Shown: positions 1 through 8,914, counted from the stretch's first letter. The stretch: DNA of 64,000 nucleotides from an uncultured Pseudomonadota bacterium (GCA_903844895.1 CAIMVM010000073.1:1-64000); one strand, 5' to 3'. The notes: a model not told the origin generated them from the letters alone. Numbers and translations: made by a program.

Positions 1-56
1 AACCGGCGGCCTCCGCCGTGACAGGGCGGCGTTATAACCAACTTAACTACCACCCC
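1..56 (-). tRNA. tRNA-Asp (GTC), 3' end cut by the window edge
   Basis: Read on the minus strand, positions 56 to 1 give a tRNA 5' part: acceptor strand GGGGTGG, TA at 8-9, D-stem GTTA/TAAC, and a perfect anticodon stem CCGCC/GGCGG around loop CTGTCAC. The anticodon is GTC, so the tRNA reads aspartate codons. The T-arm begins (GCCGGTT) but about 20 nt, including the 3' acceptor strand, lie outside the window. It sits downstream of ctaG in the same orientation. Confidence 0.9.
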
Positions 57-116
57 GCAGAGATGGTCATCGAGAAACCCGTTTATAGAAATAATGGCGA
101 CTATTGTCAATAACTT

Positions 117-1013
117 TTAATTGCTAACTTGCTCTTTTGCGATAGCTAAATCCTTGCGATCTTTTTCTTGTTCACGCTTTGCCCACACAAAGAAAGTAAT
201 CGTCATATACAAGAACATGAGGAACCCGCCTGGAACCCACATAATGAGACCGCCTAGACGTTGATCGTCTAGGTGGGTCCACCTATAGGCCCACCATTCA
301 GGCATGGGAATCCCTTCATAGGCATAAAGCACCGTCTCGTGATAGGAAAGAAACGCTGCCAGACCGACAGATGTCGCCATGGTGCCCGCCAAATACAATA
401 TTCTAAATCCCATATGTAGTTTGGAACGAAGCGGATAGGGATCAATAATATTGCGCCACAAGAGTATCGCTGACAAAGCAAAGAGAGCATGCTCAACAAT
501 ATGGAATATATCATTGAGCAAAGCCCAGTTATAGAACCTTGGAATATGCCAAAACCAAAGATTTACATTATAGAAAATCAACGATACTAGGGGAGATCCC
601 AAAAACACCAATATAGCTCTCAAGCCTCTATTTTTCAAAAGAGGGAGAAGAAAAAAAGTTCGGGGAATGCGCCCTAAACCTCTGGAAATCACATAAAACG
701 GAGCGCCTAAAATGATCAACGGCGCTCCAATCATCATAATCATCATATGCTGAATCATATGAGCAAAAAACAATCTATCAGATAGCGGATCGACTGGGGG
801 AAGAAGTGCTATGATGTTGCTCGTAATCCCGACATAGAAACAATAGATTTGCCATCTTTTGACAGGCAGCTTACTTCTAAACGCTTTGAGACCTTTGAAG
901 TAGAAATAGGCCATCAATAGAAAAAAAAGGACCGTCGGATCCCAATCCAATTTGAACTGAAATATCCCGGTCGGAAGCGGATCATAAAAACTATGAGCTA
1001 ACGCTTGATTCAT
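117..1013 (-). CDS. ctaG: CtaG-like cytochrome c oxidase assembly protein (caa3 family)
   Basis: A 298-residue polytopic membrane protein with about seven hydrophobic segments. The centre carries a histidine/methionine-rich stretch (FAHMIQHMMIMMIGAP, about residues 84-99) typical of the CtaG_caa3 family, which is needed for assembly of caa3-type oxidases and is unrelated in sequence to the periplasmic Cox11/CtaG copper chaperone. A second His cluster (WHIPRFYNWAL, then HIVEHALFAL) is also in place. It is the last gene of the ctaCDEFG operon, about 60 bp after ctaF. The ATG is preceded by AGGGA. Family assignment is firm; the role in copper centre formation is family knowledge, not shown here. 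Confidence 0.9.
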   Translation of the reverse strand: MNQALAHSFYDPLPTGIFQFKLDWDPTVLFFLLMAYFYFKGLKAFRSKLPVKRWQIYCFYVGITSNIIALLPPVDPLSDRLFFAHMIQHMMIMMIGAPLIILGAPFYVISRGLGRIPRTFFLLPLLKNRGLRAILVFLGSPLVSLIFYNVNLWFWHIPRFYNWALLNDIFHIVEHALFALSAILLWRNIIDPYPLRSKLHMGFRILYLAGTMATSVGLAAFLSYHETVLYAYEGIPMPEWWAYRWTHLDDQRLGGLIMWVPGGFLMFLYMTITFFVWAKREQEKDRKDLAIAKEQVSN

Positions 1014-1072
1014 AGAGGTCCCTTATAAGCGTCTGAACTATAAAGCTGCAGAACCCTTATAATCAACTCGCT

Positions 1073-1357
1073 CTAGGGATGCAATGCTAACTTAAGTATC
1101 ACAAAGACCATTACAGCCAAAGCAAGGGAGCCCGCAAAAATTTGAGTCAAAATCTTATTGTCATATTTCAAATGCATATACCAGCCCAAAACCAATACGA
1201 ATTTCACAATAGACAGAATACTTAAAACTGGAATCATGAACATTGCATTGGCTCGTAAGGATGGCACCTTAAAGATAAGGTATTCAACCAATGTCATTAG
1301 GCAAAGAATGACACAAATCTTCCAATATGTCCTAACTGAGGAGTGATCGCCCGACAT
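1073..1357 (-). CDS. ctaF: Cytochrome c oxidase subunit IV (caa3-type)
   Basis: A small 94-residue membrane protein with three hydrophobic segments, the size and topology of the prokaryotic COX4 subunit of caa3 and aa3 oxidases. The motif VLVLGWYMHLKYDNK (about residues 53-67) between helices two and three is characteristic of this family. It lies 10 bp after ctaE and before ctaG, the usual operon position. The ATG follows a GGAG. Subunit IV stabilises the oxidase complex and holds no redox cofactor; that is family knowledge. Confidence 0.88.
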   Translation of the reverse strand: MSGDHSSVRTYWKICVILCLMTLVEYLIFKVPSLRANAMFMIPVLSILSIVKFVLVLGWYMHLKYDNKILTQIFAGSLALAVMVFVILKLALHP

Positions 1358-1367
1358 GTATGTCTCC

Positions 1368-2036
1368 TTATAAATAAACGAACAAGTAAACGATCGTGAA
1401 GATTAAAATCCATACCACGTCAACAAAGTGCCAATAAAGCCCCAGAGTCTCGACAACATTATAATTAAACCAAGTCTCTTTTTTAACGAGAGAAGTCACA
1501 AGAACGGAGCCCATAATCAAAACACCTACTGCAACGTGGGCACCGTGGCATCCTGTTAGAAGGAAAAAGCTTGAAGCAGCAAGACTTGATGTTAAGCCAA
1601 ATCCTGCATTAATAAAGTGATCGAATTCATAAACTTGACAGCCCAAGAAAAACAATCCACAGACAACAACAACAAAGGTCCACAACTGAAATTTCTTCAA
1701 CTCTTTGCGCTTACAGGCATCTAAGCTAAGCACCATAGCTACGGATGACAGAAGAAGAATAAAGGTCGACCAAGTGGTCAGCTCAATATTAAAAACATCG
1801 GTAGGCTTGGGAGCTGTGCCAGTATTATTTCTATTGATAATAAAATTGGCGATCATGGTTCCAAAGAGAAAACACTCTGATCCAATAAGAACCCACATCC
1901 CGTACTTACGGTTATCAATATCGGTTACTTGATGATGGGAATGCGCAGCTCCATGATGATCGTGATGCCCTGAATTTGCGGCATGGTGGTTTCCCAGTTT
2001 GTGCGTATGAACATCATGATGATCGTGATTTCCCAC
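1368..2036 (-). CDS. ctaE: Cytochrome c oxidase subunit III with histidine-rich leader
   Basis: A 222-residue inner-membrane subunit III of the haem-copper oxidase. After the N-terminal tail there are five hydrophobic segments, with the family signatures WVLIGSECFLFGTMIANF, GCHGAHVAVGVLIMGS and YWHFVDVVWILIF. The start is a GTG with a strong SD (AGGAGGG, 5-nt spacing). The first 37 residues are odd: 14 are histidines, clustered as HDHH, HH and HHDHH, before the first helix. Such a tail could bind metal, perhaps copper or zinc, but that is inference. It lies between ctaD and ctaF in the operon. Confidence 0.93.
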   Translation of the reverse strand: MGNHDHHDVHTHKLGNHHAANSGHHDHHGAAHSHHQVTDIDNRKYGMWVLIGSECFLFGTMIANFIINRNNTGTAPKPTDVFNIELTTWSTFILLLSSVAMVLSLDACKRKELKKFQLWTFVVVVCGLFFLGCQVYEFDHFINAGFGLTSSLAASSFFLLTGCHGAHVAVGVLIMGSVLVTSLVKKETWFNYNVVETLGLYWHFVDVVWILIFTIVYLFVYL

Positions 2037-2091
2037 GAAATCCCTCCTAATTATAATACCTATCTAAATTCTTCCTCGAAAACCTAACAAC

Positions 2092-3903
2092 TCATGGCTC
2101 TTCGTATGCCCAGCCATATGCTGAAACCAGCAGTAAAGATGTTCCCGCAATCGCCACAGCCAAGCCATGACTACCAAAGAAAAATGAAGATGCTATCGTT
2201 ACAATGCCTAGTGCTAAAAACAGCGGCCAAAAGCTTTGATTAGGAACGTGCATTGTCGATGGGTCTACTTCCTTCTGATAAGGAATAAGGTTGTCCGCAA
2301 GTCGTTTTCCATTCGGATACTTTTGGTGCCAAAAATCATCAAGTTGAGTCACAACAGGATTTACAGAAAAGTTATACTCTGGTGGAGGAGACGCTAAAGT
2401 CCACTCTAAGGTCCTCGCATCCCAAGGGTCGTTTTTCGCTCGTTTTCCTTTAAGTAGACTCCAAACAACATTAATAGCAAATACTATGGCCCCTAGAGCC
2501 GTGATATATGCCCCCAAGGTGCACATTAAATTCCAAAGGTTCCAGCCCTGATCAGCAGCGTAAGTAAAGTTTCTTCGCGGCATTCCCTGCATGCCTAAAA
2601 AGTGCATCGGGAAAAAGGTAAGGTTGAAGCCAATCATATAAAGCCAAAACTGGAGCTTTCCTAGCGGCTCAGAAAGATGGCGGCCAAAGAACTTAGGAAA
2701 CCAGTAGAACATCCCACCGAATAGAGCCATCACAGCTCCACCATAAAGTACATAGTGAAAGTGAGCGACTACGAAATAGGTATCTTGGTGATGATAATCA
2801 ATGGGGGGTGAGGCATGCATAATCCCTGAGAGCCCACCCAGCGTAAACATGCAGATGAAACTAATGGCAAATAGATTCGCTGTCGTAAATTGGATTTGAC
2901 CTCCCCAAAGGGTAGATATCCAATTGAAAATTTTCACACCTGTCGGCACGGCAATTAACATCGTAGCAGCGGAAAATAGCGCTGTAGCCCAAGGACCCAT
3001 GCCTGTTGTGAACATGTGGTGAGCCCATACCGCAAATCCTAAAAAGCCGATAGCTGATATCGAATAAACCATGACGGAATAACCAAATAGCGGCTTGCGA
3101 GAAAATGTGGGTAGAATTTCAGAAACGATACCCATAGCCGGTACAATCAAAATATAAACTTCTGGGTGGCCAAAAATCCAAAACAAATGCTGCCACATAA
3201 CAACCGAACCACCTAGGGTTGGTTCAAAAAAGCCCGTCCCAAAACTTCTATCAATTGACATCATAACGAGAGCAATAGTGATCACTGGCAAGGAGAGTAT
3301 CAGTAGCACCTGGGTTACTAAAGTTGACCAAATAAAAATGGGCATTTTTAATAAAGACATGCCCATGCAACGCATATTCAAGATGGTAACAAAGAAATTG
3401 ATAGAAGCAATAAGTGAAGCCAAGCCTACAACCTGGACACCTAGCACCCAGAAGTCTACTGAGTGATCTGGAGAAAAGATCTTGCCAGATAGGTTTGCAT
3501 AGTTAAACCAGCCCGCATTGGGTACTTGTCCCACTACGAATCCAAAGTTAAGCAAAATTCCCCCAAAGAGAAATATCCAGAAGGAAAGAGCGTTGAGCCT
3601 TGGATAGGCGACGTCTGGGGCCCCAATTTGCAGAGGGGTAAGGAAGTTAAAGAAAGCCGATGACATAGGCATCACAAATAGGAAAATCATGGTGGTTCCA
3701 TGCATAGTCACCAGACCATTGTAAAAATTCGCCGTCACTAAGTCATTATTAGGCAACATGAGCTGTGTTCTAATGAGCAACGCTTCAATGCCACCGCAAA
3801 GAAGAAAAAACATTGCGGCAATGGCATACATGATGCCAATTCTTTTATGGTCGACCGTGGTCAACCAACTTATCAAACCCGTTTTCGGTAGATTCTTTGC
3901 CAT
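2092..3903 (-). CDS. ctaD: Cytochrome c oxidase subunit I
   Basis: The 603-residue catalytic subunit of a type A haem-copper oxidase: it reduces O2 to water at the haem a3-CuB site and pumps protons. Visible signatures are WQHLFWIFGHPEVY, carrying the His-Tyr cross-link pair and the D-channel glutamate; the CuB histidine pair (WAHHMFTTGM); the K-channel lysine (PTGVKIFNW); and the haem ligands in YFVVAHFHYVLYGG. Twelve helices fill residues 20-490. The C-terminal ~110 residues hold a soluble linker and two extra hydrophobic segments, as in long caa3-type subunit I proteins. The ATG has an upstream AGGAG. It lies 21 bp after ctaC. Confidence 0.97.
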   Translation of the reverse strand: MAKNLPKTGLISWLTTVDHKRIGIMYAIAAMFFLLCGGIEALLIRTQLMLPNNDLVTANFYNGLVTMHGTTMIFLFVMPMSSAFFNFLTPLQIGAPDVAYPRLNALSFWIFLFGGILLNFGFVVGQVPNAGWFNYANLSGKIFSPDHSVDFWVLGVQVVGLASLIASINFFVTILNMRCMGMSLLKMPIFIWSTLVTQVLLILSLPVITIALVMMSIDRSFGTGFFEPTLGGSVVMWQHLFWIFGHPEVYILIVPAMGIVSEILPTFSRKPLFGYSVMVYSISAIGFLGFAVWAHHMFTTGMGPWATALFSAATMLIAVPTGVKIFNWISTLWGGQIQFTTANLFAISFICMFTLGGLSGIMHASPPIDYHHQDTYFVVAHFHYVLYGGAVMALFGGMFYWFPKFFGRHLSEPLGKLQFWLYMIGFNLTFFPMHFLGMQGMPRRNFTYAADQGWNLWNLMCTLGAYITALGAIVFAINVVWSLLKGKRAKNDPWDARTLEWTLASPPPEYNFSVNPVVTQLDDFWHQKYPNGKRLADNLIPYQKEVDPSTMHVPNQSFWPLFLALGIVTIASSFFFGSHGLAVAIAGTSLLLVSAYGWAYEEP

Positions 3904-3924
3904 AGAAGCAGGCTCTCCTAACTA

Positions 3925-5013
3925 TTAAAGCTTTTTAGCGGTGGATATTCTTACATAAGATGCAACATCCTCGATTTGCTGATCAGAAAGAATACCTTCA
4001 AAAGAAGTCATTCTAGAACCCGGTTTGATTTGAGACGAGTTCTTGATCCATAAATGCATGTTATCCAATGTGTTTTCACGAGTAGTTGCACCAAGATATC
4101 GTCGGTTTCCGAAATTCGTCAAATCTGGACCCATTTTTTTTCCTGGTATCTTTGCTGAATCCGTTCCTGCAATCGTGTGACAAGCTTGGCATTGGGAAAA
4201 GACAGCTTCGCCTCTTTTTTCTTGGGCTGAGAGCACCTGAGGAGGATTCATTGCGTTTTTAGCCCAAACATCAAACTCTTGCTTGGTATGGACAAAGGCT
4301 TCAAATCTCATCAATGCATGGGATTGTCCACAAAGCTCTAAGCAATGGCCCTGGTAGAAATCGCCCCCTAACTTATGGGGAACCATCACTTTCGGAGTCG
4401 TCAGATAAATATGATTTGTGACGCCTGGTATTGCATCAATTTTTCCGCCAAATCGCGGCACATAGAATGAGTGAATCACATCATCTGAAGTAATCGTAAA
4501 ATCAATCGGGGTGTTTTCGGGAAGATGAAGCTCATTTGCAGTTGTAATCCCTAAATCAGGATATTGAAATTCCCACCACCACTGATGGCCAATCACTTTG
4601 ACCTGGAAGTTATTAGGATCGCCTGCTCGATTGGACTGTTTAAAGATCACTTCCCAAGTTGGAATCGCAATTATAAAAAGCAACATAACGGGCAAGATGG
4701 TCCAGATCAGCTCCATTACATGGTTGCCTGTAAATTGCTTAGGAAGTTCTGTTTCATTCCCTTTTGCTCTAAAGCGCCACAATGCGTACAATGTAGGCAG
4801 AGCTACGGTCAAAAATACGAAAACCAAAACTAATGTGGTTATCCCATAGACTCTCAAGATATCTGCGCCCCAGTCCGTAATGCCTACGAGCGTGTACATG
4901 GGGGCATCGCTTAAACTTGTCGACAAAGTATAGGGTTTTTCGTCGAAACTTTTCGAAGCTAAAGCTAAACCTGAAAGCGAAAGAAGAAAGCTAAAGATCG
5001 CTGGCTTTTTCAA
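3925..5013 (-). CDS. ctaC: Cytochrome c oxidase subunit II fused to cytochrome c (caa3)
   Basis: A periplasm-facing subunit II carrying the CuA site (HCLELCGQSHALM: Cys-x3-Cys-x3-His-x2-Met) and a C-terminal c-type haem domain (CQACHT, with a later methionine in SRMTSFEG as likely axial ligand). The covalent cytochrome c makes this a caa3-type enzyme. A signal peptide and two membrane helices precede the CuA domain. I chose the TTG at 5013 because GGAG lies 5 nt upstream and it yields a clean signal peptide (MKKPAIFSFLLSLSGLALAS); an in-frame TTG at 5073 would add 20 residues. First gene of the oxidase operon, with its own promoter. Confidence 0.93.
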   Translation of the reverse strand: MKKPAIFSFLLSLSGLALASKSFDEKPYTLSTSLSDAPMYTLVGITDWGADILRVYGITTLVLVFVFLTVALPTLYALWRFRAKGNETELPKQFTGNHVMELIWTILPVMLLFIIAIPTWEVIFKQSNRAGDPNNFQVKVIGHQWWWEFQYPDLGITTANELHLPENTPIDFTITSDDVIHSFYVPRFGGKIDAIPGVTNHIYLTTPKVMVPHKLGGDFYQGHCLELCGQSHALMRFEAFVHTKQEFDVWAKNAMNPPQVLSAQEKRGEAVFSQCQACHTIAGTDSAKIPGKKMGPDLTNFGNRRYLGATTRENTLDNMHLWIKNSSQIKPGSRMTSFEGILSDQQIEDVASYVRISTAKKL

Positions 5014-5105
5014 AACAACTCCAAAATTTGCTAGTGTCTTCTGAAGTGTTCTGCTCTTCAATGCTTCACCCAATTTCAGAAGTTGTGGTTAAAACTCAAG
5101 ACACA

Positions 5106-5135
5106 ATTATTAATGAGAACTATGAATCTAGTCAA
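5106..5135 (-). promoter_or_regulatory. Putative sigma70 promoter of the ctaC operon
   Basis: On the minus strand TTGACT (5130-5135), then 18 nt, then AATAAT (5106-5111). It lies just after the stop of the YtkA-like gene and about 90 nt upstream of the preferred ctaC start, so the oxidase genes can be transcribed independently of that gene. Assigned by consensus only. Confidence 0.5.
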
Positions 5136-5139
5136 TAGC

Positions 5140-5538
5140 TTATATTACAATATCATAAGTTGTTTTACTTTTCTTCCCCTTTACCTCCCATTCAAAAATG
5201 AGTGTCCATTTTCCTTTCATGTGCAATTTCAAACCATCTATACGCCATTCTCTTGCCCCAAGGCGTGTAATCTTAGGCGTTAGCACCATTCCATGGTTAT
5301 GGGCGGGCATTTCTGCCTTAAAGGCAGTCAATTCTTGAGCTGCGCTGTCTTTATTTAGAACAACATTCATCGAAAAAAGAGAGTTGAAAGGAATACTACT
5401 AGCCTCAATATAGGCCTTGGCAGATAGACCGCTGTCTGATAATTCAGCAATAACTCCCGATCGCCCTTTTTCGGACACTAGAAGGGTAAGGAAAAAGAAC
5501 ATAAGACGTTTTACTTTAGATATTGAATATGAATGCAA
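5140..5538 (-). CDS. YtkA/FixH-like small exported protein
   Basis: A 132-residue protein with an N-terminal basic/hydrophobic segment (about residues 8-22) that looks like a signal peptide or anchor. The rest is a single beta-rich domain with the motif AEMPAHNHGM and, near the end, LHMKGKWTLIFEW, as in YtkA-like/FixH-like domains of copper- and oxidase-associated proteins. It sits directly upstream of ctaC in the same orientation, suggesting a role in oxidase metallation or maturation (inference). The TTG start at 5538 has GGGAG 7 nt upstream; an ATG at 5502 is possible but would shorten the signal. It diverges from the MauG-like gene. Confidence 0.6.
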   Translation of the reverse strand: MHSYSISKVKRLMFFFLTLLVSEKGRSGVIAELSDSGLSAKAYIEASSIPFNSLFSMNVVLNKDSAAQELTAFKAEMPAHNHGMVLTPKITRLGAREWRIDGLKLHMKGKWTLIFEWEVKGKKSKTTYDIVI

Positions 5539-5568
5539 GTTGGGACTCCCTCAAAAGGAAATATTTCC

Positions 5569-7056
5569 GTGTTATTAGACTTAAAATCTTTTTTTAGCAA
5601 ATTCAAAAAATGGTTATTTGCTTCGATAACTGCCCTTTGCATATGGTTGTGGCTTCCGGACTTGTGGAGCCAGAAACTACCAAGCCTCATGAGCGAAGAG
5701 CTTCTTAGAGATAAAATTAGATCACATATATTTCCACCCGCATTTTCGCTCCCCTATGAGCGTAAGTTTGCTGAGTTCGGAAAGAAGCTCTTTGTGGACT
5801 CCAGGCTTTCCGTCAACGAAAAAGTTTCCTGCGCTACTTGTCATAATCCAGGGAAATCGTTTACCGATGGAAGACCTACTGCTATGGGAGTTGCTCTTAC
5901 CGAAAGAAACACACCTACACTTGTAAATATTGCTATGAACTCTTGGTTTTTTTCTGATGGTAGAGCCGACTCACTCACTGCTCAAGCGCTGGGACCTTGG
6001 CTGGACCCCAAAGAACAAGGGCTCAGTATGGAACAGCTTGCGGCGAAGATTGTAACTTTCCACTTGAATACGTACACCGCGCTTTACGGTCCTATAGAGA
6101 ATGGCGTCCTAAAAGCCATCCAAGAGGGGGGTGATCATTCTATTACCCCCTCTGGCCCATCTGTTAATCTTTTGCCTCCCTCGCTTCGTATTTATGGAAT
6201 TGCAACTATGGGAACATTTTCAGCCCTCGATCATATCTTAAAACTTGCTGGACAAGGCGCAAGGTCTCCCCAAGATCAATTTGCTATGCTCTCTGCTGGC
6301 TTAAATGCCTCCGATGATTCAAAACCTTTGGTTACTGAGCAAGATTTGCTAACTCCCAGGCACGACAATCGGCAGTTAGACGCCGCCATAAGAGCAGTTA
6401 TTACTAACAGCGCCGGAGCCGTCGAAGCCTACGAAAGATCAATTCTTTCCACACAAAGCCCTTTTGATCACTTTGCGGAGAGATTAACAAGAACGAAAAC
6501 CATCCAAGAAGCTTTTGATGCTAGTTTTTCTCAGGATGAATTTGAAGGTCTTAATCTTTTTATGGGCAAAGGTAACTGCGACCTTTGTCATTCTGGTCCA
6601 AACTTTACCAATTCCCAATTTCACAACATTGGACTGCCCTGGAATTCCGATATTGATTATAAGAAGCTCCCGGCGGGACGTGCTCAAGGAGTGCTCGCAA
6701 TTAAGGATCATCCTTTTGGATGCCAGACTCCGCACGTAGTAAAAGCACGAGCAGACAATAGACTTTCTAACTTAGAGCAATGTGCCGAAGTCGAATTTTT
6801 AAAACTGGATGGATTGGAGTCGATGAACGCCTTTAAAACACCCACTTTAAGAAACTTAAAACTGACGGCTCCCTACATGCATGACGGTCGATTTGAAAGC
6901 TTAGAGGAGGTCATCAATCATTACTCCTCATTGCCTGACAAACCAGCCATAGGCCATCGAGAAGAATCCTTACAAGAGTTAAACCTAACAAAAAAGGAAA
7001 AAAATCAGCTTATTAAATTTTTACTTTCCTTAGAATCCAAAATAGAATCTTTATAG
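5569..7056 (+). CDS. MauG/CcpA-like di-haem cytochrome c peroxidase
   Basis: Two c-type haem motifs mark this as a bacterial di-haem peroxidase/MauG family protein: CATCH (about residues 88-92) and CDLCH (about 337-341). TPTLRNLKLTAPYMHDGRFESLEEVI near the end is the family's C-terminal signature. An N-terminal hydrophobic segment after FSKFKKW exports or anchors it in the periplasm. At about 495 residues it is longer than the usual 320-380; the extra lies between the haem domains (about residues 150-290). I prefer the GTG at 5569, with AAAAGGA 9 nt upstream. The ATG at 5533 has no good SD and overlaps the divergent gene. Probably reduces H2O2 or oxidises a partner protein. Confidence 0.87.
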   Translation: MLLDLKSFFSKFKKWLFASITALCIWLWLPDLWSQKLPSLMSEELLRDKIRSHIFPPAFSLPYERKFAEFGKKLFVDSRLSVNEKVSCATCHNPGKSFTDGRPTAMGVALTERNTPTLVNIAMNSWFFSDGRADSLTAQALGPWLDPKEQGLSMEQLAAKIVTFHLNTYTALYGPIENGVLKAIQEGGDHSITPSGPSVNLLPPSLRIYGIATMGTFSALDHILKLAGQGARSPQDQFAMLSAGLNASDDSKPLVTEQDLLTPRHDNRQLDAAIRAVITNSAGAVEAYERSILSTQSPFDHFAERLTRTKTIQEAFDASFSQDEFEGLNLFMGKGNCDLCHSGPNFTNSQFHNIGLPWNSDIDYKKLPAGRAQGVLAIKDHPFGCQTPHVVKARADNRLSNLEQCAEVEFLKLDGLESMNAFKTPTLRNLKLTAPYMHDGRFESLEEVINHYSSLPDKPAIGHREESLQELNLTKKEKNQLIKFLLSLESKIESL

Positions 7057-7454
7057 CTTACTATTCAATCCCAAAATCTTAATTGGAAAAGTCTAGCCTG
7101 CTTTTCATTCGTAATTCGTGATTCATCTACGATTTCTCGCGCTAAAATTGCCTAGATTTTTACGATTGCTTAGAAAGAGCGTGACTCAGTATCAATTTTT
7201 CTGTGAAGTAGTTAATTGCAGCATCTTTACCTATGTCTATTGCTAGGCCTGGTCAACTGAAACGTAAATCTCATGGCTCAAGCAGAACGGGCTAATGAGC
7301 CCTGCTGCTTAGTTCGAAATTGCCACGCTTGATTTCAATTAAGAATAGAAGAGGCAATTACTTCCGCTTTTTGTGCCAAACATTAAGCCTGGAACAAGCT
7401 ACTCTTTGCTAACAAGAGAAATTCGCCCTTAGGCTTCGGTACTTTTGGGAGTCT
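7057..7454. other. Gene-free spacer with one hairpin
   Basis: About 400 bp between two converging genes. I see no convincing ORF or RNA gene. One nested inverted repeat stands out: AAGCAG (7280-7285) with CTGCTT (7305-7310), enclosing GGGCT (7289-7293) with AGCCC (7298-7302). It has no following T-run, so it is not a standard intrinsic terminator. Confidence 0.5.
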
Positions 7455-8453
7455 TCAATTGCCACCTGCTATTAACGCTCGATGATATTCGACACCTTTT
7501 TGAAATCTCTGGCCCCACTCTGCCGAACTCAACAAAACATCATCTCCCGCCCAAATAACCGAGTGGGGAATGTTTCTTTGCCCAAGGGCCCACACGCCTA
7601 AAAGCGTACAGCTTCTGCCATTGCCATCGTGAAATGGATGAATCCCCACGCATTGGCGGACCATGCGAGCCGTTGCAGCGATATATAGTTGTTCGCTACT
7701 TGATTTGGTCTCCGTGATAAAGACGTCGTTCAGTTCTTTTAAATGCCGTTCTACGTTCTCTCCTATGGCGTAACCAAGAAAATCACCTGTCACCATATCC
7801 CCATAGGCGTTTTTCCAAGGTTTGTCATAGTGATAGCTGGTAAGGATTCCTTCCTTCATACTTTCCTTTAGAACCGATAGTTGTTGGTCACTCAAAGGAT
7901 TAGAATCTAGAACCTCCTCGCCTGCTTTACGGGTCTTTCCTAAAGGATTTTCAGCAACTTTGGCATTAATCGAGCGCAGCATGTCAACAATTGGGTATTG
8001 AGACGTTGAACTATTGCTACCGGAAGACTTAAATTTTGTATCCAAAGGCGCAATTCCACCGTTTTTTGGTGGAAGATATAAAGCTAGCAACAGACCTGCG
8101 AAACTTACGTAAGAATCCTTACCATATGCAAGCAGGCCTTTCTTATGAAAACTGTCACAGCCCATATTAAGTGGGGTTATTGCTTTTAAAATCCACTTTT
8201 TCTCACTAGAAGATTGTATATTTAGCATTGTTTTTACTGCGGCAAATTTCGGGCTCTTTTGGACTTCTAAAATTGCAGCTTCGCTTTGAGAATCCATTTC
8301 TACCGCTGAAAAATCTGAATCATTAGGAACACTGCAGTATTTTTTCCCTGCAGGTCCTTGCATTTCTTTTGAAACAGGATCCGTTTGTAATTGAGAGCGG
8401 CAACCGATGCCTATTGACAGGATCCATAGATTCAAAATGAAACATTTCCTCAT
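7455..8453 (-). CDS. Exported Fic-domain protein (putative AMPylase-type)
   Basis: A 332-residue protein with an intact Fic core motif HPFHDGNGR at residues 272-280, preceded by the expected helix (ATARMVRQCVGI). In the family the His is catalytic, and the GNGR loop binds the phosphates of a nucleotide whose AMP (or other group) is transferred to a Ser, Thr or Tyr of a target. The N-terminus is hydrophobic with a Cys (LSIGIGC, residue 18) that could be a weak lipobox or plain signal peptide, so the domain is predicted to act outside the cytoplasm. I found no clear inhibitory (S/T)xxxE(G/N) helix and no adjacent antitoxin, unlike Fic toxin-antitoxin pairs. Stands alone between a MauG gene and rplX. 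Confidence 0.75.
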   Translation of the reverse strand: MRKCFILNLWILSIGIGCRSQLQTDPVSKEMQGPAGKKYCSVPNDSDFSAVEMDSQSEAAILEVQKSPKFAAVKTMLNIQSSSEKKWILKAITPLNMGCDSFHKKGLLAYGKDSYVSFAGLLLALYLPPKNGGIAPLDTKFKSSGSNSSTSQYPIVDMLRSINAKVAENPLGKTRKAGEEVLDSNPLSDQQLSVLKESMKEGILTSYHYDKPWKNAYGDMVTGDFLGYAIGENVERHLKELNDVFITETKSSSEQLYIAATARMVRQCVGIHPFHDGNGRSCTLLGVWALGQRNIPHSVIWAGDDVLLSSAEWGQRFQKGVEYHRALIAGGN

Positions 8454-8889
8454 TGCTTTGTTCCCCTGAAAGCTAAAATTTTTCTATCAGCATCTTTAGA
8501 ATTTACGGCGCTTCTGGTATCTACCCCCCTATTATACAATCCATTCTTGCTTTTGCAAAATCGCAGCTTGAAAGTGATGTTTTGACCACAGCCCCTTCCC
8601 GCAAACGGGCGAAGTAAATGGAAGAGGTAAATGGAAGAGGTAAATGGGAGAAGATAGAGACCTAGAGAAATAGGACTAAAAGCGTAGACTGCGGCATTCC
8701 ACCTAAGTTGAGCCACCTGTTTTTCCAAGATTGAGCCACTTTAGCGAGCGACAGCGGACTTGATATTCCCTTCGAGATGTTATCTATTAGGCGTCTTGTT
8801 CTCAATCTTTTGCAGTATGGCATTACTGGGGAGCCTCTATAAGGCAGCGATCTATCCTTGAAATTAAAATCGAAATTGAAATCGGAATC
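8454..8889. other. Gene-free spacer with simple repeats
   Basis: Small overlapping ORFs on the minus strand here are low-complexity and have no convincing start signals, so I call none. The spacer holds a 13-bp tandem repeat (listed separately) and, at about 8860-8890, degenerate hexamer-like GAAATT/GAAATC runs. Confidence 0.5.
8614..8653. repeat. 13-bp direct tandem repeat, about 3 copies
   Basis: Unit GTAAATGGAAGAG at 8614-8626 and 8627-8639, with a third, slightly diverged copy from 8640 (GTAAATGGGAGAA). No spacers, so not a CRISPR. Confidence 0.85.
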
Positions 8890-8914
8890 AAAAAAGTGGC
8901 CCTCGCAGGCCACT
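8890..8914 (-). terminator. Intrinsic terminator of rplX
   Basis: On the minus strand AGTGGCC-TGCGAG-GGCCACT followed by a T-run; a 7-bp stem directly downstream of the rplX stop. Confidence 0.85.

Noticed and set aside
7280-7310. Hairpin in the MauG-Fic spacer as a terminator
   Set aside because: No T-run on either strand after the stem.
8450-8913. Two overlapping small minus-strand ORFs (92 and 83 codons)
   Set aside because: Low-complexity, overlap each other and the 13-bp repeat, no SD or domain; the rplX terminator lies inside one of them.
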